From Nocardiopsis algeriensis (lineage in GTDB: Bacteria; Actinomycetota; Actinomycetes; Streptosporangiales; Streptosporangiaceae), in assembly GCF_014203695.1 (NCBI RefSeq), contig NZ_JACHJO010000005.1, positions 248,001 through 312,000 on the forward strand: a DNA stretch of 64,000 nt, read 5' to 3'. The translations under genes and the position numbers were made by a program. The notes under the pieces are model-generated. The model worked only from the letters and a program-made list of their open reading frames with translations. It was not told where the DNA came from and searched no databases. Of the stretch, positions 1 through 7,544 are shown piece by piece. Position 1 is the first letter of the stretch. Each line of letters starts with the position of its first letter.

Positions 1-296
1 CCCACCAGCAGCGGACCGCGCCGCCCCCAGGCATCGCTCATCGGGCCGATCACCAGCTGGCCCACCGCCAGCCCCAGCATGATCGCCGTCAACGTCAGCT
101 GGATCTGCGATTCCGACGCCTCCAGATCGGACGTGATCTGGGGAAACGCCGGAAGGTACATGTCCGTCGCCAGCGGGCCGGTCGCAGCCAGCACACCGAG
201 TACCAGCACCAGCAGCGCCACGGGCCTGCGCGGAGGGGACTGGGCCGTCGCGGGGTCGGAGGCCGCAGCGGCGGCAGAGGGCTTCGGGGATTGCAC
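1..296 (-). CDS. Bcr/CflA-type MFS drug efflux transporter (N-terminal part)
   Basis: Only the first 98 or so residues lie in the window; the rest runs off the left edge. The start is GTG, six bases after AGTGGAG. A proline/alanine-rich cytoplasmic lead of about 24 residues precedes the first membrane helix (about residues 25-42). DMYLPAFP at 44-51 is the signature after helix 1 in Bcr/CflA multidrug exporters, and GPMSDAWGRR at 83-92 is the major facilitator loop motif A. By family it is an inner-membrane proton antiporter exporting small toxic compounds; the substrate cannot be told from this piece. The family is well supported; nothing in the sequence indicates regulation. Confidence 0.85.
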   Translation of the reverse strand, partial: MQSPKPSAAAAASDPATAQSPPRRPVALLVLVLGVLAATGPLATDMYLPAFPQITSDLEASESQIQLTLTAIMLGLAVGQLVIGPMSDAWGRRGPLLV

Positions 297-527
297 AAGC
301 AACTCCACTTCACAAAAGACTCAGGGGCAGGGGAAAAGGGGGATGGGGGAAGGCACCGTCCCCGGTGCCCGGGGCGGCCCTGGACCGTGCCGCCGAAGAC
401 GGCGGTGTCTTCGGCGGCATCCGCGCACCACGGTCCGAAAGCCGCCACTCCATACCAACGCCGGAGCGGTCCTGGTACTCCTGCTCCGATCCCGGAATGC
501 CTGTGATGTCCCTTACGGAGCGGGCAG
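297..527. other. Intergenic region between efflux gene and DUF3037 operon
   Basis: About 230 bp holding the terminator hairpin of the HipA-like/DUF3037 operon (388-419) and, to its left, the presumed promoter of the minus-strand efflux gene. No coding signal was found in either strand. Confidence 0.6.
388..419 (-). terminator. Hairpin terminator after DUF3037 gene
   Basis: A perfect 13-bp stem (388-400 with 407-419, TGCCGCCGAAGAC and its complement) and a 6-base loop, placed downstream of the DUF3037 stop codon on the minus strand. There is no strong T run, as is common for high-GC actinomycete terminators. Confidence 0.65.
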
Positions 528-965
528 TTATCTTACGAGCCGGTCCAGCAACCGCTCCGCCTCGGCGTCCGGGTCCTCCGTCAGCCCTCCGTGGACCGGT
601 CCCGGCTGCACGATCGTGCTGCGCGGAGCGGTCAGCCACCGGAACCGCTGCCCCGGCTTCTCACGCCCTGCGGCACCGGCCCGCGCTCCCCCGTCGCACA
701 TCGCCTCCACCGCCTCCAGGGCACGCCGCACCCCGGACGCGTCCGCCTGCGGGTCCAGGGCCAGCAACCGCTCCTCGTCCAGGAAGGTCCGGGCCTTGAG
801 GAACGCCCGCTCCTGGCAGTAGACGATCACCCCGGCGTTCACGCACTCCCCGCGCTCCAGCCGCGGCACCACCCGCAGCAGCGCGTACTCGAACACCGCA
901 CGGTCCCGTTCCTCGCCCACCCGGCCGAGGGTCACCGCCTCGCTGTACCTGCGCACCCTGCTCAC
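528..965 (-). CDS. DUF3037 domain protein, partner of HipA-like kinase
   Basis: A 145-residue protein with the DUF3037 pattern: FEYALLRVVPRLERGECVNAGVIVYC near the N-terminus, followed by FLDEERLLALDP. Its GTG start overlaps the TGA of the HipA-like gene (GTGA), so the two are translationally coupled. The function of DUF3037 is unknown; pairing with a HipA_2-type kinase recurs in actinobacteria, from memory of the families. It could be a substrate, antidote or adaptor for that kinase, which is inference only. No membrane segment or signal peptide is visible. Confidence 0.8.
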   Translation of the reverse strand: MSRVRRYSEAVTLGRVGEERDRAVFEYALLRVVPRLERGECVNAGVIVYCQERAFLKARTFLDEERLLALDPQADASGVRRALEAVEAMCDGGARAGAAGREKPGQRFRWLTAPRSTIVQPGPVHGGLTEDPDAEAERLLDRLVR

Positions 966-1717
966 CGATCCACCTCCGGCAGCCAGGAGCGGTCGGCGGC
1001 GCGGGCCACCAGATGTTCCACGTACGCCTCCCGGACGTCCTCGGGCGAGCCGAAACCGGGCTCGTCCTCGAGCCATACATCGGGTACCAGGGAGACCACC
1101 CCGCGCACCAGTTCCTCGTCCACCAGGGGCGCCAGCTCGGCGTCGGCCGCAGCCAGGTCCGGGGAACTGCCCGCGAGCACGTGGTCGCGGGCGTTGTAGG
1201 CCCGGCTGACGAAGCGGTCGGCGTTGGCCCAGCTGTGGTGGAAGATCAGCGTCGCCCCGTGGTCGATCAGATAGGGCCTGCCGTGCCACACCACCATGTT
1301 CGGGTTGCGCCAGGACCTGTCCACGTTGCCGGTGAGAGCGTCGAACCACAGCACCCGGCCAGCGAAGCGGCTGTCGACCTCGAAGGCCAGCGGGTCGAAG
1401 CCCAGCGAACCCGGCAGGAAGTCCATGCCCAGGTTGAGGCCCCCGCTGGCACGGAGCAGCTCCTGCACCTCCTCGTCGGGCTCACCGCGGGCGATGACGG
1501 CATCGAACTCCACCAGCGCCAACTCGGGAACCGGCAGACCCAGGGCCCGGCCCAGTTCACCGGCGATGACCTCGGCCACGAGCGTCTTGCGCCCCTGCCC
1601 GGCCCCGATGAACTTGACCACGTACATCCCCAGGTCATCGGCCTCGACCAGACCTGGGAGCGAACCTCCTTCGCGCAGCGGTAGTACGTACCGCGTCGCG
1701 ATCACCTTTTTCAGCAC
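962..1717 (-). CDS. HipA-like kinase family protein (HipA_2 type)
   Basis: 251 residues, shorter than classical HipA (about 440). VVKF at 33-36 may hold the ATP-binding lysine, GNVDRSWRNPN at 130-140 matches the HipA catalytic loop (GN-D-R-x3-N), and IDHG at 151-154 corresponds to the metal-binding aspartate. It probably phosphorylates a protein substrate; the target is unknown. The GTG start is preceded by TAGGCT with a 7-base gap, a -10 box so close that the mRNA should be leaderless. It is followed by a DUF3037 gene overlapping by four bases. There is no HipB-like DNA-binding antitoxin next to it, so a classical toxin-antitoxin role is not shown. Confidence 0.82.
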   Translation of the reverse strand: MLKKVIATRYVLPLREGGSLPGLVEADDLGMYVVKFIGAGQGRKTLVAEVIAGELGRALGLPVPELALVEFDAVIARGEPDEEVQELLRASGGLNLGMDFLPGSLGFDPLAFEVDSRFAGRVLWFDALTGNVDRSWRNPNMVVWHGRPYLIDHGATLIFHHSWANADRFVSRAYNARDHVLAGSSPDLAAADAELAPLVDEELVRGVVSLVPDVWLEDEPGFGSPEDVREAYVEHLVARAADRSWLPEVDR

Positions 1718-1767
1718 GCCAAGCAGCCTAGGGTGTCTCGGGAGGGATCTGTCCGGGTTCTTTCCAC

Positions 1768-1848
1768 GGTGATCTTGTACGTGGGAGCAAGATCACCGGG
1801 TAGATCTTCTCCTGTCCTGAAATGATCTTGCTCCCACGTACAAGATCA
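1768..1848. repeat. Nested inverted repeat (two hairpins or one 26-bp cruciform)
   Basis: Positions 1770-1795 and 1823-1848 are perfect 26-bp inverted copies separated by 27 bp. Each arm is itself a hairpin: TGATCTTG and CAAGATCA flank a 10-base centre (1778-1787 and 1831-1840). In the left copy the small stem extends to 10 bp (1768-1777 with 1788-1797). The DNA can therefore fold either as two small hairpins or as one long stem. The region is AT-rich against the surrounding genome. It may be a REP- or MITE-like repeat; copy number elsewhere is unknown. Confidence 0.85.
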
Positions 1849-1854
1849 CGGGAC

Positions 1855-1905
1855 AGAAGGCTCTCTTTTGAGAGAGGTGCGGCGTAGCCGCTCCTTCTCT
1901 TTTTT
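1855..1905 (+). terminator. Cloverleaf-like structure followed by T run
   Basis: An outer stem AGAAGG (1855-1860)/CCTTCT (1893-1898) encloses two hairpins, CTCTCT/AGAGAG (1861-1876) and GCGGC/GCCGC (1879-1891), followed by six T at 1900-1905. On the plus strand this has the form of a compound intrinsic terminator, but both flanking genes are on the minus strand. It may belong to the adjacent repeat element or end an unannotated RNA. What it does is unknown. Confidence 0.4.
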
Positions 1906-1989
1906 GTTTTGATAGTAAAGAACGCCCACCTTTACGGTGTAGATTTACCAGAGGGAAGCAGAGCACCCTGCGGCCGGCCGCGCGCCTTC

Positions 1990-2706
1990 TCAGAGGTTGT
2001 CCTCGGGTTCGTCCTGCCATTCCCCGTCGCCCTCCCCCGGCGAGGGCAGCACCGGCGTGGACGGAGTGTCCCCCTCGCCGTCACCCTCGGCCGGTTCGGA
2101 CTCCTCCCCCGTCCCCTCGCTCTGCTCCCCCTGCGGAGGGGGCTCCCCCGGCGAGGGCATCTGCTCCGGGGGCGGAAACTGGAGCATCAGCCAGTACAGG
2201 GCCGACACCAGCAGCAGGAGCAGCGCCAGCACCAGGCCCAGACCGCCGATCAGCCACCAGTTGCCCCTCCCCTCGGCCACCGCGCTGTCGCGGCGCCCGG
2301 CCCACGGGGCCCACCGCACCATGGGGCCGGTGCGCTCACCCGCCCAGTAGGGCGCCACGACCGGCGCTCCGGCCGCCGCCCGGCCCGAGCGCCCCGCCCG
2401 TTCCAGGAACTCCTGCGCGGCCGCCCCCGAGTCGTCACCGCCCACCGCCACCCACAGGACGGAGCGCCCGTGGGTGCGCGCCGCCAGCACACCGGGACCG
2501 GAGCGCACCGCCTCCGCGAAGCACCGGCGGGCCTGCTCGTCCGCGGTCGCGCCCGCGTTGAGCACCGCGATCCCGACCGGTTTCCCCGAGCGGTCCCGTC
2601 CCAGGTAGACCACACCGAGCGCCGACTCGCGCAGCCGTCCCTCCAGCCGGAAACCACCCAGCCGGCGCGGGTCCGCCTCGCTCAGCTCCACGGCGGGAAC
2701 CGCCAT
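1990..2706 (-). CDS. Single-pass membrane protein with kinase N-lobe-like start
   Basis: 238 residues. Residues 15-50 look like the first strands of a Ser/Thr kinase N-lobe (LGGFRLEGRLRESALGVVYL, then AVL where kinases have AVK), but no catalytic loop or DFG segment follows, so it cannot be an active kinase. One membrane helix spans about 150-175, followed by an acidic, Pro/Glu/Ser-rich outer tail of about 60 residues. The start is ATG after GGAAGGAG. It is divergent from the MoxR operon with 145 bp between. I cannot assign a function; a membrane-anchored sensor or scaffold is possible. Confidence 0.7.
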   Translation of the reverse strand: MAVPAVELSEADPRRLGGFRLEGRLRESALGVVYLGRDRSGKPVGIAVLNAGATADEQARRCFAEAVRSGPGVLAARTHGRSVLWVAVGGDDSGAAAQEFLERAGRSGRAAAGAPVVAPYWAGERTGPMVRWAPWAGRRDSAVAEGRGNWWLIGGLGLVLALLLLLVSALYWLMLQFPPPEQMPSPGEPPPQGEQSEGTGEESEPAEGDGEGDTPSTPVLPSPGEGDGEWQDEPEDNL

Positions 2707-2851
2707 GTCACGCTCCTTCCCGGGTCCGCTCCGTCCGCTTCAGCGCGTTGTGCACCGACCTGGCAGCCGAGGAGCAGGTAGTGTCGCCCACAAGGCGAGT
2801 GGTCCACAAGCTACCCGGCGCCCGTCGGGTGTCCGGCCAGGAAGGCGGAAC

Positions 2852-3919
2852 ATGGCAGAGACCTCACCCGGGAACGGCGCCACCCCCTCTCGGGCCCCCG
2901 AGAGCGCCCCGGGCGAGCCCACCCGGCTGCTGCGTGCCGCCCTGCACGAGGTGTCCACGGTCATCGTCGGCCAGGAACGCATGGTGGAACGCTCCCTGAT
3001 CGCCCTGGTGGCCCGCGGCCACTGCCTCATCGAGGGCGTGCCGGGCATCGCCAAGACTCTCGCCGTCTCCACCCTGGCCAAGGTCGCCGGCGGCTCGTTC
3101 TCCCGCATCCAGTTCACCCCCGACCTGGTTCCCTCCGACATCATCGGTACCCGTATCTACCGCCCCTCCACCGAGGGGTTCGACGTGGAGCTCGGGCCGG
3201 TCTTCGCCAACTTCGTCCTCGCCGACGAGATCAACCGCGCCCCCGCGAAGGTGCAGTCGGCACTACTGGAGGTGATGGCCGAGCGCCAGGTCTCCCTCGG
3301 CGGCACCACCCACCCCCTCCCCTCCCCGTTCATCGTCCTGGCCACACAGAACCCCGTCGAGTCCGAGGGGGTCTACCCCCTGCCCGAGGCCCAGCGCGAC
3401 CGGTTCCTGATGAAGGTCGACGTGCGTCACCCCCGCGCGCACGAGGAGATGGAGATCCTGCGCAGGATGTCCACCGACCCGCCCGTCGCCCATCAGATCC
3501 TGGACCCGGTCACCCTGAGCGAGCTCCAGGCCGACGCCGAACGCGTGCACGTCCACCAGCTCATCGCCGACTACGTCGTGCGGCTGGTCATGGCCACCCG
3601 GGAGCCCGAGAACTACCAGATGCCGGATCTGGGCAACGTGCTGGAGGTGGGCGCCAGCCCGCGCGCCTCCCTCGGCCTGGTCGCCGCGGCGCGGGCGCTG
3701 GCGCTCCTGCGCGGGCGCGACTACGTCCTGCCCGACGACGTGCGCGTCCTGGCCCACGACGTCATCGCCCACCGCCTGGTACTGACCTTCGACGCGCTGG
3801 CCGACGGTGTCACCGCGCACCAGGTGGTCGACCGCATCCTGTCGACGGTGCTGGCCCCCCGGGTGATCTGGGACGAGCCGCCCAGTGGCGAGACCGCCTC
3901 CTTCGCGTCCCGGAGGTGA
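2852..3919 (+). CDS. MoxR-type AAA+ ATPase
   Basis: 355 residues. Walker A GVPGIAKT at 63-69, Walker B FVLADEINRAP at about 121-131, sensor 1 ATQNP at 164-168, and an arginine region QRDRF at 181-185 give the standard MoxR (AAA_3) core with its C-terminal lid. The ATG lies just after GAAGGCGGAA; longer upstream extensions have no Shine-Dalgarno support. MoxR ATPases act as chaperones that remodel or load metals into partner VWA proteins. Here the partners are the next two genes (DUF58 and VWA membrane protein), in the same direction with gaps of 4 and 55 bases, so this is one operon. The substrate is unknown. Confidence 0.93.
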   Translation: MAETSPGNGATPSRAPESAPGEPTRLLRAALHEVSTVIVGQERMVERSLIALVARGHCLIEGVPGIAKTLAVSTLAKVAGGSFSRIQFTPDLVPSDIIGTRIYRPSTEGFDVELGPVFANFVLADEINRAPAKVQSALLEVMAERQVSLGGTTHPLPSPFIVLATQNPVESEGVYPLPEAQRDRFLMKVDVRHPRAHEEMEILRRMSTDPPVAHQILDPVTLSELQADAERVHVHQLIADYVVRLVMATREPENYQMPDLGNVLEVGASPRASLGLVAAARALALLRGRDYVLPDDVRVLAHDVIAHRLVLTFDALADGVTAHQVVDRILSTVLAPRVIWDEPPSGETASFASRR

Positions 3920-3923
3920 GGGC

Positions 3924-4892
3924 TTGACCACGCCTCCCGTCGGTACCGATCCCCGGCTGCGGGCCGCGCTGCGCCGCCTGGACCTGCGTATCGTGCACAG
4001 GCTGGAGGGGCTGCTGCACGGTGAGCACCTGGGGCTGCGGCTGGGGCCGGGATCGGAGATCTCCGAGGCCCGCCTGTACCAGCCCGGTGAGGACGACGTG
4101 CGCCACATGGACTGGGCCGTCACGGCCCGCACCACCGTCCCCCACGTGCGCGACCTGGTCTCCGACCGGGAACTGGAGAGCTGGACCCTGCTCGACCTGT
4201 CCCCCAGCATGGACTTCGGCACGGGTCTGCACTCCAAGCGCGAGATCGCGGTGGGAGCCATGGTGGCCGCCAATCTGCTCACCCAGCGCATCGGCGACAG
4301 GTTCGGAGCTCACTTCCTGCACCGGGGCACGGTCCGGCGCTGGCCGGCCCGGTCGGGCAAGGAGGCGTTGCTGGCGCTGCTGGCGACGGTGGCGGCCGCG
4401 CCCCGGGTCGACGAGTACGAGCCCTCCCCGCACCGTGCCACCCTGGCCGACGCCGTCGAGGACCTGGTGCGCACGCGCAGGCGCCGCGGCCTGCGGGTGG
4501 TGATCTCCGACTTCCTGGACACCCCGGCCTTCGGCGGGGAGGTCGCCTGGGAGAGGCCGATGCGCCTGCTGGCCTCCCGCCATCAGGTGCTCGTGGTGGA
4601 GGTGATCGACCCGCGCGAGCTGGACGTGCCGGAGGTCGGCGACGTGGCACTGCGTGATCCGCGCAGCGGTCTGGTGCGCGACGTGCGTCTGACCCGCACG
4701 GTGCGCGAACGCTACCGCAGGGCCGCACTCGCCCAGCGTGAGGCGGTCCGCGGGGCCCTGCGCCGGTCGGGGGTGCACCACCTGGTGCTCAGGACCGACC
4801 GAGACTGGGTACTGGACACGGCACGGTTCGTCCTCGAACAGAGGCGTACCGCGCACCGGCTGGCCCGCCACACCCCGGGGGCGCCCCGGTGA
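3924..4892 (+). CDS. DUF58 domain protein (MoxR partner)
   Basis: 322 residues starting at TTG, seven bases after GGAGG. The DUF58 hallmark RLYQPGEDDVRHMDW is at about 50-64, and DLSPSMDFG at about 91-99 resembles a VWA metal-site DxSxS motif, the expected vWA-like fold. There is no membrane segment, so it is likely cytosolic. It lies between the MoxR ATPase and the membrane VWA protein and is probably a client or adaptor of the ATPase. No biochemical role is established for the family. Confidence 0.9.
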   Translation: MTTPPVGTDPRLRAALRRLDLRIVHRLEGLLHGEHLGLRLGPGSEISEARLYQPGEDDVRHMDWAVTARTTVPHVRDLVSDRELESWTLLDLSPSMDFGTGLHSKREIAVGAMVAANLLTQRIGDRFGAHFLHRGTVRRWPARSGKEALLALLATVAAAPRVDEYEPSPHRATLADAVEDLVRTRRRRGLRVVISDFLDTPAFGGEVAWERPMRLLASRHQVLVVEVIDPRELDVPEVGDVALRDPRSGLVRDVRLTRTVRERYRRAALAQREAVRGALRRSGVHHLVLRTDRDWVLDTARFVLEQRRTAHRLARHTPGAPR

Positions 4893-4947
4893 GACCGGAC
4901 AGACAGGGCGGGGACGTACCCGTCGCCGAAGCACGGGAGACCGAGCG

Positions 4948-5895
4948 ATGACCTTCCTGGAACCCGGGCGGCTGTGGTGGCTGCTCCTCCTCGTGCCGCT
5001 CGTGGTCGCGTACGTGCTCGCGCAGCGCCAGCGGCGCGCGTTCACGCTGCGCTTCACCAACCTGGCGCTGCTGGACCAGGTGGCGCCGCGCCGGCCCGAC
5101 GTGCGCAGGCACGTGCCCGCCGTGCTGTTCGCTCTGACCGCAGGGGTGCTGATCGCCTCGATGGCGCTGCCTGCGATGCCGGTGGAGCAGCCGCGGGAGC
5201 GGGCCACGATCATGGTGGCGGTGGACGTGTCTCTGTCGATGGCGGCCACCGACATCGAGCCGGACCGGCTGCGCGCGGCCAAGGAGTCGGCGCAGGGGTT
5301 CGTCTCGATGCTGCCGGACCGGTTCAACGTGGGGCTGGTGGCCTTCTCCTCGACGGCGACGGTGGTGTCCTCGCCCACACACGACCACCAAGCGGTGATC
5401 GGGTCGATCGAGAACCTGCGGCTGGGGCCGGGAACGGCGATCGGCGAGGGTGTGTTCGCGTCACTGGAGGCGGTCCGCAGTTTCGACGAGGACTCCGAGG
5501 AGGACCCGCCGCCGGCGGCCATCGTGCTGCTCTCGGACGGGGAGAACACCAGCGGCCGGGAGATCGACCAGGCCTCGGCGGTGGCCGACGAGCACGGTGT
5601 TCCGGTGTCGACGATCGCCTTCGGCACGGGGGCGGCGATGATCGAGATCGACGGCTACCAGGTCCCGGCCGATATCGACAAGGAGGCACTGCTCGCGCTG
5701 GCGCAGGACACGGGAGGCCTCTTCTACGAGGCCGAGAGCGAGAACGAGCTGGACGAGGTCTACGAGGACATCGGTTCGTCGCTGGGCACGGAGCTGGTGC
5801 ACGAGGAGGTCGTCACGCGGTTCGTGGCGGTGGCGATCGTGCTGATGCTGGCCACGGCGCTGACGTCCCTGCTGTGGTTCCAGAGGCTCCCTTGA
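4948..5895 (+). CDS. VWA domain membrane protein (BatA-like)
   Basis: 315 residues with two N-terminal membrane helices (about 7-26 and 52-75), a von Willebrand factor A domain, and one C-terminal helix (about 288-313). The metal-ion-dependent adhesion site is intact: DVSLS, then GTAIGEG and LSDGENTSG. This aerotolerance/BatA layout, with the VWA domain between membrane anchors, is the usual third member of MoxR-DUF58-VWA operons. It probably assembles or stabilises an envelope complex with the MoxR ATPase. The ATG follows GGGAGA. The reading frame ends the operon; a low-GC intergenic stretch follows. Confidence 0.9.
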   Translation: MTFLEPGRLWWLLLLVPLVVAYVLAQRQRRAFTLRFTNLALLDQVAPRRPDVRRHVPAVLFALTAGVLIASMALPAMPVEQPRERATIMVAVDVSLSMAATDIEPDRLRAAKESAQGFVSMLPDRFNVGLVAFSSTATVVSSPTHDHQAVIGSIENLRLGPGTAIGEGVFASLEAVRSFDEDSEEDPPPAAIVLLSDGENTSGREIDQASAVADEHGVPVSTIAFGTGAAMIEIDGYQVPADIDKEALLALAQDTGGLFYEAESENELDEVYEDIGSSLGTELVHEEVVTRFVAVAIVLMLATALTSLLWFQRLP

Positions 5896-5917
5896 ACCGT
5901 CCGAGTCAGCGCAAACC

Positions 5918-6021
5918 TTCGAAACTCTTCGAAAGTTGTGGCTTTGGTCACAATCATTTCGGTAGGTTTTACACCTTTTACTATGTCTTTACAGGCTAGC
6001 GTTGACATGCTCAGACATGTC
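5918..6021 (+). promoter_or_regulatory. AT-rich regulatory region before HAD hydrolase
   Basis: The 143 bp between the VWA gene and the HAD gene is unusually AT-rich. It holds a direct repeat TTCGAAA at 5918-5924 and 5928-5934 (one helical turn apart), TTGTG/CACAA at 5936-5953, and a perfect inverted repeat GACATG-N6-CATGTC at 6004-6021 just upstream of the Shine-Dalgarno. This looks like promoter plus operator, but no regulator is adjacent and the -10 box cannot be assigned with confidence. Confidence 0.4.
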
Positions 6022-6038
6022 CACCCGCTTGAGGAACG

Positions 6039-6773
6039 ATGCCGAACACACCCGCTACCCCCATCGCCCTGTGCTTCGACCTGGACGACACCCTCATCGA
6101 CGACGAGGCCGCGTCGAACGCGGGTCTGCGCGCAGTCATGGACCGGCTCGGCCACCCCGACTTCGGTGCCGCCCGCGCCCTGTGGGACGTGCAGACCGAG
6201 ATCTCGTTCGGCGCCTACCTCCGCGGCACACTGAGCATGGAGCAGCAGCGCCGCGAGCGCATTCGCGCCCTGGCCGTGCAGGCAGGCCACTCCGGTATCG
6301 CCGACCAGCACTGCGACGACCTCTACCGCCTCTACCTGGACGCCCACCGCTCCGCCTGGCAGCTCTTCCCCGACACCCTCCCCGCCCTCGGCGCCCTGGC
6401 CTCGGCGGGCTACCGCCTCGCCGTGGTCACCAACGGAACGGAGTCCCTGCAGCACGCCAAGATACAGGCGCTGGAGCTGTCCCCCTATTTCCACACCGTC
6501 GTGTGCTCCGACACGGCCGGGGCGGGCAAGCCCGACCCCCGCATCTACCAGGCAGCGGCCCAGCGCCTGGGCGTGGACCCCGCCTCCTGCTGGCACGTGG
6601 GCGACCAGATCCACTCCGACGCGGTGGGCGCCGTCGCCGCGCACATGCACCCGGTGGTCCTCGATCGCACGCGCCACCAGCGCTACGAGGGCGTCACCGT
6701 GATCCACGGGCTCGAGGAGCTGCTGCGGTTGGTGGGCCTGCCCTCGGCCGCCCCCGTCGCGGGGGCTCTGTGA
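6039..6773 (+). CDS. HAD-superfamily hydrolase
   Basis: 244 residues with all four haloacid-dehalogenase motifs: DLDDT near residue 12, VVTNGTES (motif II), KPDP (motif III lysine) and [11 protein letters not shown] (motif IV). A helical cap follows motif I, placing it in subfamily IA, like YjjG or phosphoglycolate-phosphatase-type phosphatases. Substrate is unknown; nucleotide or sugar phosphate is likely. ATG follows GAGGAACG. The downstream NUDIX gene overlaps by four bases (GTGA), so both are coupled and may act together in housecleaning of damaged nucleotides, which is inference. Confidence 0.88.
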   Translation: MPNTPATPIALCFDLDDTLIDDEAASNAGLRAVMDRLGHPDFGAARALWDVQTEISFGAYLRGTLSMEQQRRERIRALAVQAGHSGIADQHCDDLYRLYLDAHRSAWQLFPDTLPALGALASAGYRLAVVTNGTESLQHAKIQALELSPYFHTVVCSDTAGAGKPDPRIYQAAAQRLGVDPASCWHVGDQIHSDAVGAVAAHMHPVVLDRTRHQRYEGVTVIHGLEELLRLVGLPSAAPVAGAL

Positions 6774-7531
6774 CCTCTCCGGGTCCCCTGGCACGCCGCG
6801 TCACCGCGCACCTGGTCACGACCGGGCCCTCCGGCATGTCCGTACCCGGTGCGCGGGTGCTCTACGGCCAGGACCCCGCGGACGTGGCCCGCGCTCTGGC
6901 GGACCTGCCGCCGGACGCGCCCCTGGTCTGCCTGGACGTGCTCACCGAGGTGGTACGCACCCCCGGCGGAACGCCCGTGCACCTGGACCGGGTGGTCTTC
7001 GCCCTTCCCGAGGCGGCTGCGGCCTGGCCCCGCGCCGCGGGGGCGGCGCTGCTGTCCCCCTCCCCCGCCGACCTGGTGGACGAAGAGCCGCCGCAGCCCG
7101 TGGACCGGCCCCGGTTGCGCCGCTTCGCCTCCTACGGGATCGTCACCGACCCGTCCGGACGCGTCCTGCTCAGCCGCATCGCCGAGGGCTATCCCGGAGC
7201 AGGGACCTGGCATCTGCCCGGCGGCGGGGTGGACGACGGCGAGGACGTGCGTTCGGCACTGCGCCGCGAGGTGGCCGAGGAGACCGCCCAGGAGGGCGAC
7301 GTGGGACGCCTGATCACCGTCTCCAGCCACCACCGGGTCCCGCCGGTCGGCCACGAGGTCTACGCGGTGTGGGCCTTCTTCCACGTGCACGTGCCGCGCC
7401 CCTCCCCGGCCAGGGTGCTGGAGAGGAACGGGTCCACCGCGGACTGCGGCTGGTTCCCCGCCGGCGAACTGGCCTCGCTGCGCCTCTCCACCACCGCGCG
7501 GCGGGGACTGGAGTTCCTCGTCCGCCTCTGA
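6770..7531 (+). CDS. NUDIX hydrolase with unassigned N-terminal domain
   Basis: 253 residues. The last 140 or so form a NUDIX domain with the box [20 protein letters not shown] continuing EETAQEG, retaining the catalytic REVxEE. The first 110 residues ([17 protein letters not shown] onward) are a separate region I do not recognise. The GTG start overlaps the HAD stop codon. NUDIX enzymes cleave nucleoside diphosphates linked to another moiety. The fused N-terminal domain may set specificity, but substrate is unknown. Confidence 0.85.
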   Translation: MTSPGPLARRVTAHLVTTGPSGMSVPGARVLYGQDPADVARALADLPPDAPLVCLDVLTEVVRTPGGTPVHLDRVVFALPEAAAAWPRAAGAALLSPSPADLVDEEPPQPVDRPRLRRFASYGIVTDPSGRVLLSRIAEGYPGAGTWHLPGGGVDDGEDVRSALRREVAEETAQEGDVGRLITVSSHHRVPPVGHEVYAVWAFFHVHVPRPSPARVLERNGSTADCGWFPAGELASLRLSTTARRGLEFLVRL

Positions 7532-7544
7532 CACCCCACCGGCC

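Noticed and set aside
1793..2020. 75-codon minus-strand frame across the repeat region
   Set aside because: Its sequence is dictated by the inverted repeats and hairpins, has no Shine-Dalgarno, and lacks third-position GC bias.
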